Of a stretch of 28,619 bases of DNA, positions 1 through 10,210 are shown in pieces. Location: contig FTLJ01000197.1 in assembly GCA_900155495.1 (NCBI GenBank), positions 1-28,619 on the forward strand, in the 5' to 3' direction. The position numbers and the translations under genes were made by a program. Every line of letters starts with the position of its first letter. Position 1 is the stretch's first letter. A model generated the notes under the pieces. It was not told where the DNA came from. It was given only the letters and a program-made list of their open reading frames with translations, and did not search any database. The stretch is from Porogramme epimiltina. Its lineage: Eukaryota; Basidiomycota; Agaricomycetes; Polyporales; Polyporaceae.

Positions 1-104
1 ACACTATATATATGTGCATGTGAGACTAGAGTGTATATACGTGCAACTTTACAAATAGGTGTTACAACTTGATAACGAGTGTGTGTATAAGCTCGGCTAA
101 TAGA

Positions 105-135
105 ATACATCAGCAAAATGTCGGTGTTACAAATG
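105..135. repeat. Left terminal inverted repeat
   Basis: This is the left arm of the inverted pair with 1099-1129, with two mismatches in 31 bases. It runs from ATACATCAGC to the CAAATG end. Confidence 0.7.
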
Positions 136-270
136 ACCCTTATGTATGGCGGCAGATCTGTACATTAATAAATCGGTTCTAACACACGTTAATAAGCCAA
201 CGCGCTCACATAACACGAATTCGCGCTCATATTTTGATGTAAGCGCGCGTTAGACGCCCAACGCGACCTT

Positions 271-311
271 GAGGGGCCCTCCTAGTTTAGGCGCCGAACT
301 GGGGGCCCCTC
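271..311. repeat. GC-rich hairpin inside the transposon relic
   Basis: GAGGGGCCC at 271-279 and GGGCCCCTC at 303-311 are perfect inverted repeats with a 23-base loop. The stretch to about 590 is rich in further short GC-rich palindromes and has no supported gene. Confidence 0.5.
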
Positions 312-1000
312 GAGCTCGATGTCCCCAGGTTCGTCCTTTTCCCGGTTTCTTCCATAAAAACACCTGGAGCACATTTGTGCATGCATATAGAGCACGAAAA
401 TAAATTATTAGGGGGTAGAACAAGGGAGGAACGCCCCCCAAGTAGGGGAGAGAGGGGCGTCCGAATTCGGAAGGTGCAGCACTACGGACCACCTGCACTG
501 GGCGCCTCCGACTTGCCCTCCGTCCGAGGAGCCTCCTTCCCCGCCCCGGTGCTCACTTTGTACGGGGATGTCCCCATGACTCCCTAGAACGTCTCTAGTA
601 ATACTCGTGTACTCACCAACTCGATATCTTACCTCTATTCCTAGGATTTATTGATCTATTGTTACTTTTGTATCCATTAGAACCACTACTAGTAGACTTC
701 TATTGAAGCGATGATAGGCCCGCATAGTTACCATATTTGGGTATCCTCCTATTCCGACAGCTTTGGAGCCTCCGAAAGTGTGGTTTTCACTCGTATTTTT
801 GGAGGAACGTAGCCCCGATACCTCCCTCCTACGTATGGAGGGGTTCTTTTGCCAAAAAATCGAAGTTGAAAAAAGTATATATGCTCTGTGCGAGAAAATA
901 TATATGTGCGCGCGCAATATATAGCGCGCGGCTCGGCTAATAGACTATGAGCGCGAAAACTAATAAATGTACAAATCTGCCATCATACTTATGACAACTT

Positions 1001-1098
1001 ATTCTCACTATTTCTCCCTATTCCTGACTATTCCATGCTAAAAAGCAGGTAATAGGGCGAAATAGTGCGAAATAGTCAGGATTAGGCCTCAGAAGTGG
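1001..1098. mobile_element. Short foldback (hairpin) insertion nested in the right inverted repeat
   Basis: The arms 1006-1022 and 1051-1067 are reverse complements at 16 of 17 positions, and 1023-1032 pairs perfectly with 1071-1080 (CCTGACTATT / AATAGTCAGG). The left end of the host element has no counterpart of this segment, so it appears to be a later insertion of about 97 bp. It has no coding capacity. Confidence 0.5.
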
Positions 1099-1129
1099 CA
1101 CTTGTAACACGGACATTTTGCTGATGTAT
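1099..1129. repeat. Right terminal inverted repeat
   Basis: This is the reverse complement of 105-135 with two mismatches. Immediately to its left, at about 1001-1098, an inserted foldback interrupts the match to the inner part of the left end. Confidence 0.7.
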
Positions 1130-1192
1130 GAGTGCGAAAAAGATTAAATGTACAGATCTGCCATCATAGTGTGCCACTTGTGGGCCCCTAAC

Positions 1193-2040
1193 AGGTGGAT
1201 ACAATCCCTCGGCGCTCTCTTCCTCATCTCGACCATGCTTGGTGAGCGGCTCCTATCACACCCCATACTCCGCCCGCATAATGCTGAATAGCGGATTGCG
1301 CAATCTAGCGTGTGTACCCGTCGCCGCTAGCTCATCGTCTGGATATCGCGGCCCTGGGGTAGGCGCTTTCGGTCTGTCTCTAGGCAGCAACATCATCACC
1401 ATTTTCCTATATGTGTACAAGACCGGGTGAGTAAAGACATTTCGAGGCACTTTGCATATAGCCTATGTGCCATGCATATACGCACAAAAAGTTCCGTCGG
1501 CAGTCTAACGCACGATTCAATGATAGTGGTAGATGCAGAAGTCAGGGACTCAAGATTTTCGCCGTCCTCTTGGAGTCGGGCGCGATCTACAGTCTTATTT
1601 GGGTGATGAAAACCTCTCACATACTGCCGTACAGTGTACCTAACTCTCCTATAGAACTCCCAGCTAGGCGTTCTTGTAGCCAGTTTATCAGTACATCAAA
1701 GGCCTCTCCGTCAACCCCCTCTCGGCCAGCCGTCCATCTTAACCAGCGGCTTCCTTGTTCCACTCGTAGTAAGTACAGATCGCCGCACCCATTCAAATCT
1801 CACTTGAATTACTAAGCAACCTCATAGGGTTCCTACCCCCTGGCTGTGATGATCATCATCGCCCTCAGAGGCGACTTTCCAGATACTATGGGCGCAGAGG
1901 TCGCGGCGGTCGCTACAGGGACCCCGCGTCCTCATGCCCATGCCACTCGGCCGCTTTCGGGAGAGTCCATCGTGCCTTTACTGGACGTTCGGGGCGATCT
2001 GTGCACTCTAGACAGTAGTGATGCCGTGCGTTTCGTTTGA
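1193..2040 (+). pseudogene. 5'-truncated copy of the seven-transmembrane (7TM) membrane protein family
   Basis: This copy aligns exon by exon with the intact 7TM genes at 4009-5601 and 8458-10130. Recognisable parts are the end of exon 4 (1193-1241, motif SLGALFLIST), exon 5 (1309-1426, motif GLSLGSN...YVYKT), exon 6 ending at 1602 (LLESGAIYSLIW), exon 7 (1655-1768, ending GFLVPLV) and exon 8 (1828-2040, GSYPLAVMIIIAL, then a hydrophilic tail and stop). Introns 4/5, 6/7 and 7/8 have GT-AG ends and the same phases as in the intact genes. The exon 5/6 junction is unclear: the in-phase acceptor near 1532 would shorten exon 6. Exons 1-3, the start codon and most of exon 4 are absent, and the sequence left of 1190 belongs to a transposon relic. 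The remaining exons stay open, so truncation looks recent. Function is unknown. Confidence 0.7.
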
Positions 2041-2365
2041 TCTCAAGTCCATGCATCTTTTCCTCCGAGCAGGAGGGACTTGCTGATGGGGTTACGTGAC
2101 GTCCCATTGAATGGTCCCGGACGATATTTCCTGCCTGCAAGTCCCAGCATGATGTGTCATTTGGCCATGAGCGGCTGTTGCACCACAGCATCGCTATCTT
2201 CTATATGTAACATCTATCTAAATGTACCCCAGAGTCTAATTAAGAGGGCTGACTTGGATTTTCCCCCCTTCCTTTCTGTCCGTGCCTTGTGCGCGACTCC
2301 GTGTCAAGGCCGGAAGATCACCTGGGCTAGCTTTTTCCGTCTAAGGAGCCTCGTTTAAATTTAGT
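2041..2365. other. Downstream flank of the truncated 7TM copy; no gene seen
   Basis: Short open frames are present on both strands but have no motif, no splice-supported partner and no similarity to the other families in the window. The relics at 14.4 kb and 21.3 kb lack this segment: they pass almost directly from the exon 6 region into the block that starts here at 2366. Confidence 0.4.
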
Positions 2366-2830
2366 GCATCCCTCGGTAGAACTCGCATACGTAACTTTGA
2401 ATACGACCCACGATGTGCAGGTGTATTAGATGAATACAAAGTGTACGTAGTATGGATGGATGGAGTATACGGTAGACGGCGAAGAGCATTGAGCTCGGAA
2501 GCTCTGCCGCACGCACTAGATACATCGAGATTCGAGGGGGAGAAGGCTTGAGCAATGAGGGCTCAGTTGAACGCGGCCTCGAAATGCTCTTGACAGCTTG
2601 CTAGGACGATGGCTATATGAAGAAGAGACTCAGCACGCGGAGAAAACAAAGAGCTGTATGGCTATGGCGGACTAGCGAAGGTGATGGCGAAGGCAAAGGC
2701 GGAGACCTGAGAGAGGGAGCGTCGAGTGGGGTGCAAACATCCGCAGGGAGATCGGAAAAGCGCAAACCGGGGTCTAGAACGGCCTCTCCACGGTCACGGG
2801 AATATCACGTGTGCTGACACATCAGAGGCG
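2366..2830. repeat. Dispersed block, copy 1 of 3
   Basis: The block starts at CTCGGTAGAACTC and ends soon after GGGTCTAGAACGGCC and an ATATCACGTG motif. The same order of motifs recurs at 14560-15030 and 21367-21860: the entry motif, a GTGCAGGTG segment, a purine-rich stretch of GGCGAA-like units, GTCTAGAACGGCC, then CACGTG. Each copy lies downstream of a plus-strand 7TM copy, so the block is probably the duplicated 3' flank of an ancestral 7TM gene. No coding function is visible. Confidence 0.7.
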
Positions 2831-4008
2831 TCGACTCCGCCACCGATTGCGAGCGCTAGCCTCACTACACCGTTGGTCGTCTCAATGACGGGGATATGCG
2901 GGCACAGGTACTGAGTCCCCTCCAAGCTACGAGAGCTCCCCAACTCTCATTTCTTCTCCCCAGCATTGCGAGTAGTTCAGCTTGCCCTTCCACGGACATT
3001 ATCATTGTGCAGGTGTGTTCCCCCAGTGAGGGGCGCCCGCCCACACTCGAACGCTCAACGGTGTACTGGCGACATCAGCATTGAATCTTGATAGCACCCC
3101 GTCCATCCCGTCGTGCCAGGAGTTGCGAAGAGGGCACTTAATCTTCATGATAGGTCGCATGGGCTCTCCAAGGGTTGGGGCATACGGTTTCGGGCAGCCT
3201 ATCCTCCTTAGCTTTTCTTTCCTCCGCTCCGCCGCCGGCTTATCGAAGCTGGATCATAGCCTCAACCACCGCAGTTCCCCAAAACAACCTTATGATATCC
3301 ATCTGAGTGCTGCTGTATGCATGCCGTCGTGCATGAGAGATGCAAAGATACACGTGCCATCCGTTGAGTGCTGTATTCATACCCATTCTTCGATTTCCTG
3401 TACATGCATTTTCCTTCTGAATGGATCACATCACGGCCTAATCACTGTCGTAGATATCGAGGGTCTGCCGTTATGCCACTCGGAGTATCCATGTACCGCT
3501 CCACATGGCACATTGGGGCGCGAATGTCGGCTGCCGAACGCCGGGGTAATGAGAATACTTGGTGCGTTTTCCTGGTCACCTCTAGGAATTGGGCTGACCG
3601 CATTGCGTATCAAGGATTATCACAGCGTATGGTGCCGTGATAGAAGCACACATCCCTGAAGTCGGGCTCACACTCGCACCTATATGACGCTCAAGGCGGC
3701 GCCAACGAATGGATGACTAACAAAATTCAACGTCCCAATGGCAGCAGCGACTGCATAAATTCCAAAAGCAATTACGGGATGCACCGCCAGTAACCTTAAT
3801 ATGCGCTCCGAATCGATAAACGCACCGTTTCATCAGGTTTCGAAGGTGCCTCTGTTGACAATTACGAGATATTTCTGCGCCGCGCCCCTGTCTGGGAGCC
3901 TCTCAAAGTCCGATACGAAGAAGCTATAATCCATCCAAGCCGCGCGCTGGCGGCGATGCGGTCATCCCTACTCCCACCTCATAACTGAGCCATTCCTACA
4001 GCTCCGCC
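2831..4008. other. Intergenic region upstream of the intact 7TM gene; no gene supported
   Basis: A 192-codon open frame at 3081-3659 (+) has no recognisable domain, splice support or compositional bias, and I do not call it. A hydrophobic minus-strand stretch at about 3670-3820 (containing RLLAVHPVIAFGIY) ends in a stop but has no upstream exon or start that I can find. The last 200 bases should contain the promoter of the gene starting at 4009; CTATAATC near 3927 is the only AT-rich candidate. Confidence 0.3.
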
Positions 4009-5601
4009 ATGTCACAGCAAGCTAATTCCACTCTACCCGCCATTAACCAGGAAGTCTTCGAAGAAATGTTGCTCACTATGGAAGTTGCTCCCATACAAAT
4101 GAATCTGCAAATGTTCTTGGAATATATATTTCTCATGTTTTTAGTTGGTAAGCCCTGGAGCCTTTGCGCGGCAGCTGAGTGAACATCATATAACTCACTC
4201 AAATAGGAGTTCTATTTAGCCTATCGCTGTTTGCGATGTTTCTCCTCATGTGAGTGTCCCACGCTGCGCTCTGGAGCCTGATGACTCAACAATCAGCACT
4301 TCCAGCCGCCGCAAGGGACTCCGTCGTCTCTCAGTAAACCTCCTTCTAGCAACACTTGTTACCCTGAACATATCGACAGGTATCTACGTTGGAGCCCAGT
4401 TGATGTGCACGATCGTCCCATCCCTCGCCGGATCTGCGTCGCTCGCAAGTCAAATATTTTCGCCAACATACACAGCCGACGATACCATGGCAGTGCGAAG
4501 TTATAATTTAGAGATTTTCGCGAGCGCTCTTACTCTTGTCGTGAACGTGAGTGTAGATTTCCTCGCCAACAACCAATCGTTACTAATTATAGACTCACTA
4601 CGTCTGCGGACTAGATGCTCTTGAGCGATTGCATTGTGTGGTGGAGGGCCATCGCTATCTGGCCCGACAGCATCTTGGTGAAGGGGGCTGCAGCAATTCT
4701 AGTAGTGCCCAGTCTAGGTAGCCCGAATTTCGGTTCAATAGGGGCTTTCCTCGAACTATATTGATGGCGGTTTTTGAAAAGTTCTAGGAATCATCGTGAC
4801 GTATCGGGCAAGTCCTACAGACCCTATCGCAGAGCAGGGACCCTCGACCATACCCATAGCGGGGGACCCTACCGGACTACTGTCCATGGTGTTCTCTCTC
4901 CTGTCGAATGTTTTTGCGACATCCATCATCGCATACAGGGCTTGGTGAGGCGAAATATCAGCCAGCATACAGCTATGAGCTCATATCGACACAGGGTACA
5001 TTGGGGCGTAGTCCGCGGGTGCACTGAACGAAAATCGACCAGAAGTCAAGTGCTCAGCACACTGTTTCTTCTAGTAGAATCTGGTTTAGTGTACAGTTTG
5101 TTCTGGGTACGTCCCTAACACTGGAGCCGAGAGAATCCCGATTGTTGAAGTTAACTTAATGTTTGCTAGGTGGTAGTTCTCGCCGGATTTATAGTCACCT
5201 TCAGGCGAGTCAATTCAGTGTACACCGAATCGGTGTCTGCGGCAAACTTCGAGCTTTTCGACGAGATCATCGTGGAAACGTTCCTCGTACCCCTCGTCGT
5301 ACGTGGCGCATACCTCATGTCACATAAGTCCAGAACTGAGTAGCTACACGACCCGCAGGCCCTATATCCGGTTCTCGTCATCCTCATCGTAGCGATGAAG
5401 GTGTCCCCCATAGACAACATGTCTTCGACCAACCGTTCCTATCCAACAACGCGCCCGACATCTACGGGCCCACCGAGGAACAGTCGTAGCATCATGTTCA
5501 CCCCTGCCTTATTGGATGTGGAGTCCAACGATATCACTTCTTCTACTGGAACATATGTATGTCAAGCGGTGGATTATGATTACTCCTCAAAGGAGAAATG
5601 A
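4009..5601 (+). CDS. Basidiomycete seven-transmembrane membrane protein, 8 exons, 388 aa (intact)
   Basis: Exons are 4009-4147, 4207-4249, 4306-4546, 4615-4717, 4788-4944, 4995-5106, 5170-5298 and 5359-5601. All seven introns are GT-AG, 50-70 nt, and the frame stays open to TGA at 5599-5601. The start gives MSQQANSTL. Hydrophobic segments lie near residues 38-61, 68-90, 130-152, 160-180, 203-226, 245-275 and 298-321, followed by an 80-residue Ser/Thr-rich, probably cytosolic tail. Family motifs are RRKGLRR after TM1, DCIVWWRA in TM3, SNVFATSIIAYRAW in TM5, LLVESGLVYSLFW in TM6 and LYPVLVILIVAM in TM7. The gene at 8458-10130 has the same exon number and phases. Such proteins are common in Agaricomycetes as hypothetical integral membrane proteins; a receptor-like role is possible but unproven. 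An ordinary transporter is less likely given the short loops. Confidence 0.87.
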
Positions 5602-7059
5602 TGCACTCTCGGCGAGTTCAACCTATCGCCTAATTCCATGTACGACATGAATGGGGTAATTGGAGAATTGAATAGAATGGCACAACAGTATCTGCTTGAG
5701 TGTTTTGTTACTATTTAACGACGTTCGAATTTCTTTGTCCGACGAAGATCAGTATCACCCATGGCGAGCACAATATAAGTACAGGCACACTGGCAGCGTA
5801 GTACATGGACATGAGCCGGAAGACAATGGCCACCAACAAGACACATGCATGAACTACTGTATACGAATACCCGCCGATGTGGCATCGTCTTGAGCACGAC
5901 ATCATTCAGTAGGCAGCACGAGAGCGAGCCTTGAGCCGAAGGACAGCACCCATACACGCCCGAACTATGCTAGCAAGTGCGCAGAGCTCAGATTATCAGA
6001 GTATTTCACTTGCGAGGGGGTAGAAAAGACGTCGCAGTAGAACGACATGCATACAGGAGAAAGACAGAACGACACGTGGGTGCCGAGCGGACGGTCACGT
6101 GACTGATCAACACTGAGGCACGCGACAGCCCAGGGGCGCGTCGTCAATGTCGTGCACTGCGCGCTGTGGTTACTGAGCATCTCCTTGGGAAGATGTCTCC
6201 GCCGCGAGCGAATTCGGGGTAGCGGAGACGGAGACAGGGCGTGTGGGTTTACGGGCTCGAGATGTCGTGCAGTCGCGGGGGAAGAGATGTTCGCGGAGTG
6301 AGCGGGATGACGCAAAACGACTTGCGATTATGAAGGGGTGTGCATGTGTTTGCGTGCGTTGTTTGCGCTCGCCTGAGTGTATGGGGTGGAGTCGGAGTTG
6401 GAGGTGGCGAGCGAAACGGGAGCTGCGCTAGCGTGCGCGAGTAGCCCGTTCGGAAAAGCGTAATGGAGGGAGGAAGACTCGACGAGCTGACTCGCGGCTT
6501 GAAGCTTGCGCATATGGGGTGTTGATTTTCCATGGACCTTTGTCTTGTTGGTTCCAATCGGGGACTCGCCTGCACGACGTAGTGCTAGCCATTTCTTCTG
6601 TCCGCCTTCCGCCAGTCGCGAGAGATGAAGTGCGCAGAGGCGAAGCACGCGACTTGGCAGTGAGGTAGGAACGGAGACCCGTATTTTGACAAGGGGAGGA
6701 CGCTAGCGAAAGAGACGAGGAGGGCAGAGACATGCTTGTCGCTCAGGGGGAGTGCAAAGGATGCCAACGCAAAGTCGAAGGAAGGCGGAGAACGCTTCTG
6801 TAGCCTGGAAATACGTGTGTGTTAACACGGAAGAGCAGATAAGATGGAAGGAGGGAAAGGAGAGGGACGTACACATCCATATACGCGCGGGTGAATCAGA
6901 GGTTGCTTGTGAGCCCACTCAACGGCCCGGGGCGTCGTTGAACGCATTGATGGAAAGCAGAAGCGGGCGGGTTTGGTGCGATTGCGGGTCCTCAGAAACC
7001 GCGCGGCTACTAGAACAAGAGAGGTATTGTCTTGATGCGGGAGGGTCGTGGGTGGGGTG
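5602..7059. other. Region without a supported gene
   Basis: The minus-strand frame at 5711-5905 is hydrophobic over about 40 residues (motif ACVLLVAIVFRL) and could be a decayed membrane-protein exon, but it has no splice-supported neighbours. From about 6200 to 7060 the plus strand is strongly purine-rich, so the minus-strand translations are Ser/Pro/Thr-rich low complexity and not convincing genes. This stretch may be the decayed continuation of the minus-strand D-family relic to its right. Confidence 0.3.
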
Positions 7060-7330
7060 CACGAGAGAAGGCTATAGATGAAGCCCGTGGGTGTATGAGT
7101 TGGTGTGAGGAGAGGAGAAAAAAGATAGGCAAGACGCACAGTGATCAAGACCACAGAATGACAAAGGGTACGAGCGCTCTATAGATTCTCTGTAGCACGC
7201 GAATAGACGTTAGTGATAGGCGTAAGAAGAATGAGAGACAGGACGCACCAGTGTGGGTGTCTGCACAGCGGAGGATGTGGATACAGAGGGCCACGTGAGG
7301 TCGCGGAGAAGCCCCAGGGGCCAATGTAAG
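7060..7330 (-). pseudogene. D-family spliced-gene relic, copy 1 of 3 (function unknown)
   Basis: On the minus strand this copy keeps an intron at 7190-7248 (59 nt, donor GTGCGTCC, branch-like CACTAACG, acceptor TGCTACAG), a short exon at 7140-7189, and a second intron at 7072-7139 (68 nt). The same architecture occurs at 12620-12920 and 20390-20680. The upstream exon carries MRGIWTP, matching MRGIRTP in copy 3. Here the middle exon is 50 nt, out of frame with the 73- and 64-nt exons of the other copies, and contains a stop, so this copy is clearly broken. I do not recognise the family. Confidence 0.5.
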
Positions 7331-7879
7331 TAGATGGTGTCCAGATGCCCCGCATTAGGCTGGCACCTGGGAGGGCGATAGGCGGCAAATGCATCGGAGA
7401 ATTGGTGATCTTGCCTCGGGGACCAGTGGACCTGGTCTGGCGACGAGAGGGGTCGGCAATGTAGGTAGAGTGGAGAAAAGACGGCGATGTGGGCAGAGCC
7501 CTGTTGGCGCCAGAGTTGGGCGATGATGAGGGCAGTCCGGGTTCAGAGGAGACTCGGACGTGAAGACTGGCTCAGGCGGGAAGAGCAAGGCAAGAATTGC
7601 GCCCGCTGGCGTCATCCGGGGGAAGGGCGTCTCTATTGCCTTTTCCGTCAGGCCCTCCAGTCACGTGTTATTGTTGTCATTTCTCCGGCCGATGCTGGCT
7701 GTGTTCCTTTCCAGTCTTGGCCCTCACTCGCACGGCCTTGCTTCACGGCGAGACCCGGCACACCCTAACAGCGTGCTCTGGTCCAGGAAGCGAATCGCGG
7801 CGCCGGGCTGCTGTCACGATAGGCTGTCCGCATACTACTTTAGTGCGACGGTGGCGGGAGGACTGGCCGCTTCTTATGC

Positions 7880-8322
7880 ATCTGGAAGAATTGCGTATGG
7901 TATACTGCGCTCCATCGGTAGGTCTTTTCATACTCCAACAGCTATGGGCAATAACTCAAGGTAACGCATAGTCCCGCAAGGCATCGCGGGGATCAACAGT
8001 GTACAGTATATAGTTCTCTTGTCGTGCGTAGATTGGTCAGGACGGTTTTGCATGCTAGCACACGACTATAGATTTGAACGAACTCGAGGCCATATATCTT
8101 GTCCTCATCATGCTCATTGTTGCGATGGACAAGTCTTCAGTCCACGGCCACCTGTCAGCAGTTCTTCCATCAATTTGTATTGTCGATTGCACATTAACGG
8201 CGGTCCCTAATGCCACCATCGTGTTTGCAACCCGCGATACCCCCGGCATCGACTCTGACAGGGATATGCACGGGGGTTGCACTGTATACATACAGCCAAA
8301 AGAAGACTCTGCAGATGTATAA
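7880..8322 (+). pseudogene. 3' relic of a 7TM family gene
   Basis: The last exon is intact at 8089-8322: after AG at 8087-8088 it reads AIYLVLIMLIVAMDKS, the TM7 motif of the family, followed by a hydrophilic tail and stop. Upstream, 7880-7917 reads EELRMVYCAPS before a GTAGGT donor, matching the end of exon 6 (ESGIVYCVIW) in diverged form. The intervening exon 7 and the earlier exons are not recognisable. The relic is tail-to-tail with the intact 7TM gene on the minus strand, 135 bp away. Hydrophobic frames at 7650-7720 may be further remnants but are not clear enough to call. Confidence 0.55.
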
Positions 8323-8457
8323 ACTCGAGAAAGAGTTTGGTAGTAACGGTGATCAAATTCATGGAGTATGTATCCTTTTCTTTGATTCTAAGGGGCGTGT
8401 TGTATCCTCGTTCCGTACATGGAGTATCCTTCACGGTATAACATGGCCGATCTTGAG

Positions 8458-10130
8458 TCAAATCTGCTCTGTAAAGCTTGGGGCTACTTCTGTAGTCCCC
8501 TCGGAGCGGATGGATACATCGGCACCATTCTTCCTGTGGTCCCTCCCGTCTTCGAAGTCATTGTAAGCACAAGCAAGTGAAGTGAGCTCGGACATCGACG
8601 CAATATCGTCCAGAGTGGACTTATTGGCAGCGACGAGGAGGATGATTAGAGTGGGATAGATAGCCTGTATCGTGCATACGCACATCCAAGAAGTAAGCTG
8701 GTTATTTCCTAGTGTATTTATTACTGTGAAAACGTACTACGATGGGAATGAGGCAGGCTTGGTACGCAATAGACAGTACCACAAGATATTCCCCTACGGG
8801 CTCTACGTCTTTGAAGCTGACCTTGGAATTCTGGAGAACCAAGAACGCAATAACAGCCATCTACATTAACGGAAAAATATTAGGATCAACATTGTCCCCC
8901 CTAAGACATTTTATAAAAGCCTCACCCAGATGACACAATACACAATACCAGACTCTGCTAGTACAAGCAGGATTTTTCCCGGGGCCACTTTCTTGTTGGA
9001 GCGTTTGGTCTCTAAGTATGGTGCCACATCCTGCCTATACCTCCTTAGTGGCCCCAGAAGGGCTGTCAGCGTCCGAACTCATGTCTAGTTACCGTACAAA
9101 CATACCATGCCTTATACATAACTAATGCGGTCGCGACAGCGTTCGTCGATAAGGAGAGAATGGAAGCAGCAAGCCCAGACGTTGAATCTTCCAGAAGTTG
9201 TCCTCCAGAAAGCCGTTCACCCCTCCCGCTGTTCCAACCATAATTATATACCTCGAAGCTTTTCTCTGTTTGGAATACTTCAACAATAGTGGGACCCGCT
9301 ACAAGTTGGTGAATATTCACAATGCCAGCAGCTATTTGAGACGCGACAGTTAGCCAACAAATAAAAATGCGCCATTCGCATACTCACCAAAGGTAGAAGA
9401 GATTAAGATTGCACCTATGAGTTTGACAGCCTTATTGTGGGGATAAAGAGCGGTTGCGCGCCACCAGACAACGGCATCCCCGACTGCCATCTGACGAATC
9501 TATGTCAGTATTATCCAGCGTGCCAAACAAAAGGCCTACCACTACTACGAGTGTTATTGTTGTGAAGTATCCAGGAGCTGGATTGAGTGATCTTAGTGGC
9601 GCACTCGTTGATGCCGTGTTAAAGCAGCTATTGGTTGAATCTCCAGTAGTAGGGTGGCAGCTGGTGTACGTCTGCACCTGCGTCAATGTATCGCTTGCAC
9701 CATTCTGGTTGTCCAGCGCCGTTATGATGACTCCCGCCCAGAATATTGCCGTGCTGGAAAACATGAGGGACAAAGCAGCGATGAGGACGTAGTGGAACAC
9801 GCGTTTCCCTTGGGTGTTTCTGTATATTTCTCAGTAAGCACAGTAAACGTTCTAGTGATGCGTGATTTCCACATAACCTACACGAGGATGGCGACCGACA
9901 ATGAGAATAGCGTTAAAAATATTCCTTTAGACAGTGATGAGTACTTCAGGACAATATATATAGATGGTGTGGTGAGATTCTGCGGTACCTTCCATGACTG
10001 ATGCCAATAAAACCATGATTATGGCAAATCCTCCACTGTACACATAACGACCAACTTGCCAGAAATCTGGTTCTGCAAACACCCAGGATTGGTAGAATTC
10101 GTCTTCTGATAGGCAAATGTCGCTGGACAT
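8458..10130 (-). CDS. Basidiomycete seven-transmembrane membrane protein, 8 exons, 412 aa (intact)
   Basis: In transcript order the exons are 10130-9989, 9924-9882, 9819-9540, 9490-9388, 9331-9106, 9043-8926, 8860-8741 and 8664-8458. All introns are GT-AG, 49-76 nt, and total coding length is 1239 nt including the stop. Exons 2 (43 nt) and 4 (103 nt) have exactly the lengths seen in the gene at 4009, and every intron phase agrees. Family motifs are GKRVFHYVLIAALSL (TM2), GDAVVWWRATALYP (TM3), STNAVATALVMYKAW (TM5), LAESGIVYCVIW (TM6) and AIYPTLIILLVAANKS (TM7). The start MSSDICLSEDEF aligns with the other gene's N-terminus and lies 73 nt below a TATATAA. The exon 6 acceptor (CTAAG, 9045-9044) was chosen over a nearer CAG because it keeps phase. 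Molecular function is unknown; a plasma-membrane or endomembrane location is inferred. Confidence 0.87.
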
Positions 10131-10203
10131 AACTCTTGTGACTTGTATATGGTATAAGGTGAGGTGAGGGTTGGAGGGGCATACGGATGCTGGGCAGAGG
10201 TCC

Positions 10204-10210
10204 TTATATA
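10204..10210 (-). promoter_or_regulatory. Candidate TATA box of the minus-strand 7TM gene
   Basis: The minus strand reads TATATAA here, 73 nt before the ATG at 10130, a plausible core-promoter distance. The call rests on sequence and position only. Confidence 0.4.

Larger units (their letters stand above)
1..1190. mobile_element. Palindrome-rich DNA-transposon relic with 31-bp inverted repeats
   Basis: Positions 105-135 and 1099-1129 are inverted repeats matching at 29 of 31 bases; their shared core reads CAGCAAAATGTC on the left arm. Further inward, a motif around TGTACAGATCTGCC occurs inverted at about 146-169 and direct at about 967-991 and 1147-1170, so the element has nested or duplicated ends. 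The direct repeat GCTCGGCTAATAGA lies at 91-104 and 931-944. No transposase-like reading frame is visible, so this looks like a non-autonomous element (MITE-like) or a deleted DNA transposon. I cannot assign a superfamily and saw no clean target-site duplication. Its right end abuts a 5'-truncated gene beginning near 1193. Confidence 0.6.

Noticed and set aside
1846..2040. Stand-alone 64-aa plus-strand gene
   Set aside because: It is the last exon (1828-2040) of the truncated 7TM copy, as shown by the in-phase acceptor and TM7 motif.
3081..3659. 192-codon plus-strand open frame
   Set aside because: It has no recognisable domain, no splice-supported neighbour and overlaps other frames of similar quality; length alone is weak evidence in this GC range.
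3670..3820. Short hydrophobic minus-strand frame (RLLAVHPVIAFGIY) upstream of the 7TM gene
   Set aside because: It is preceded by a stop in the same frame, no acceptor or start could be found, and it overlaps the expected promoter of the gene at 4009.
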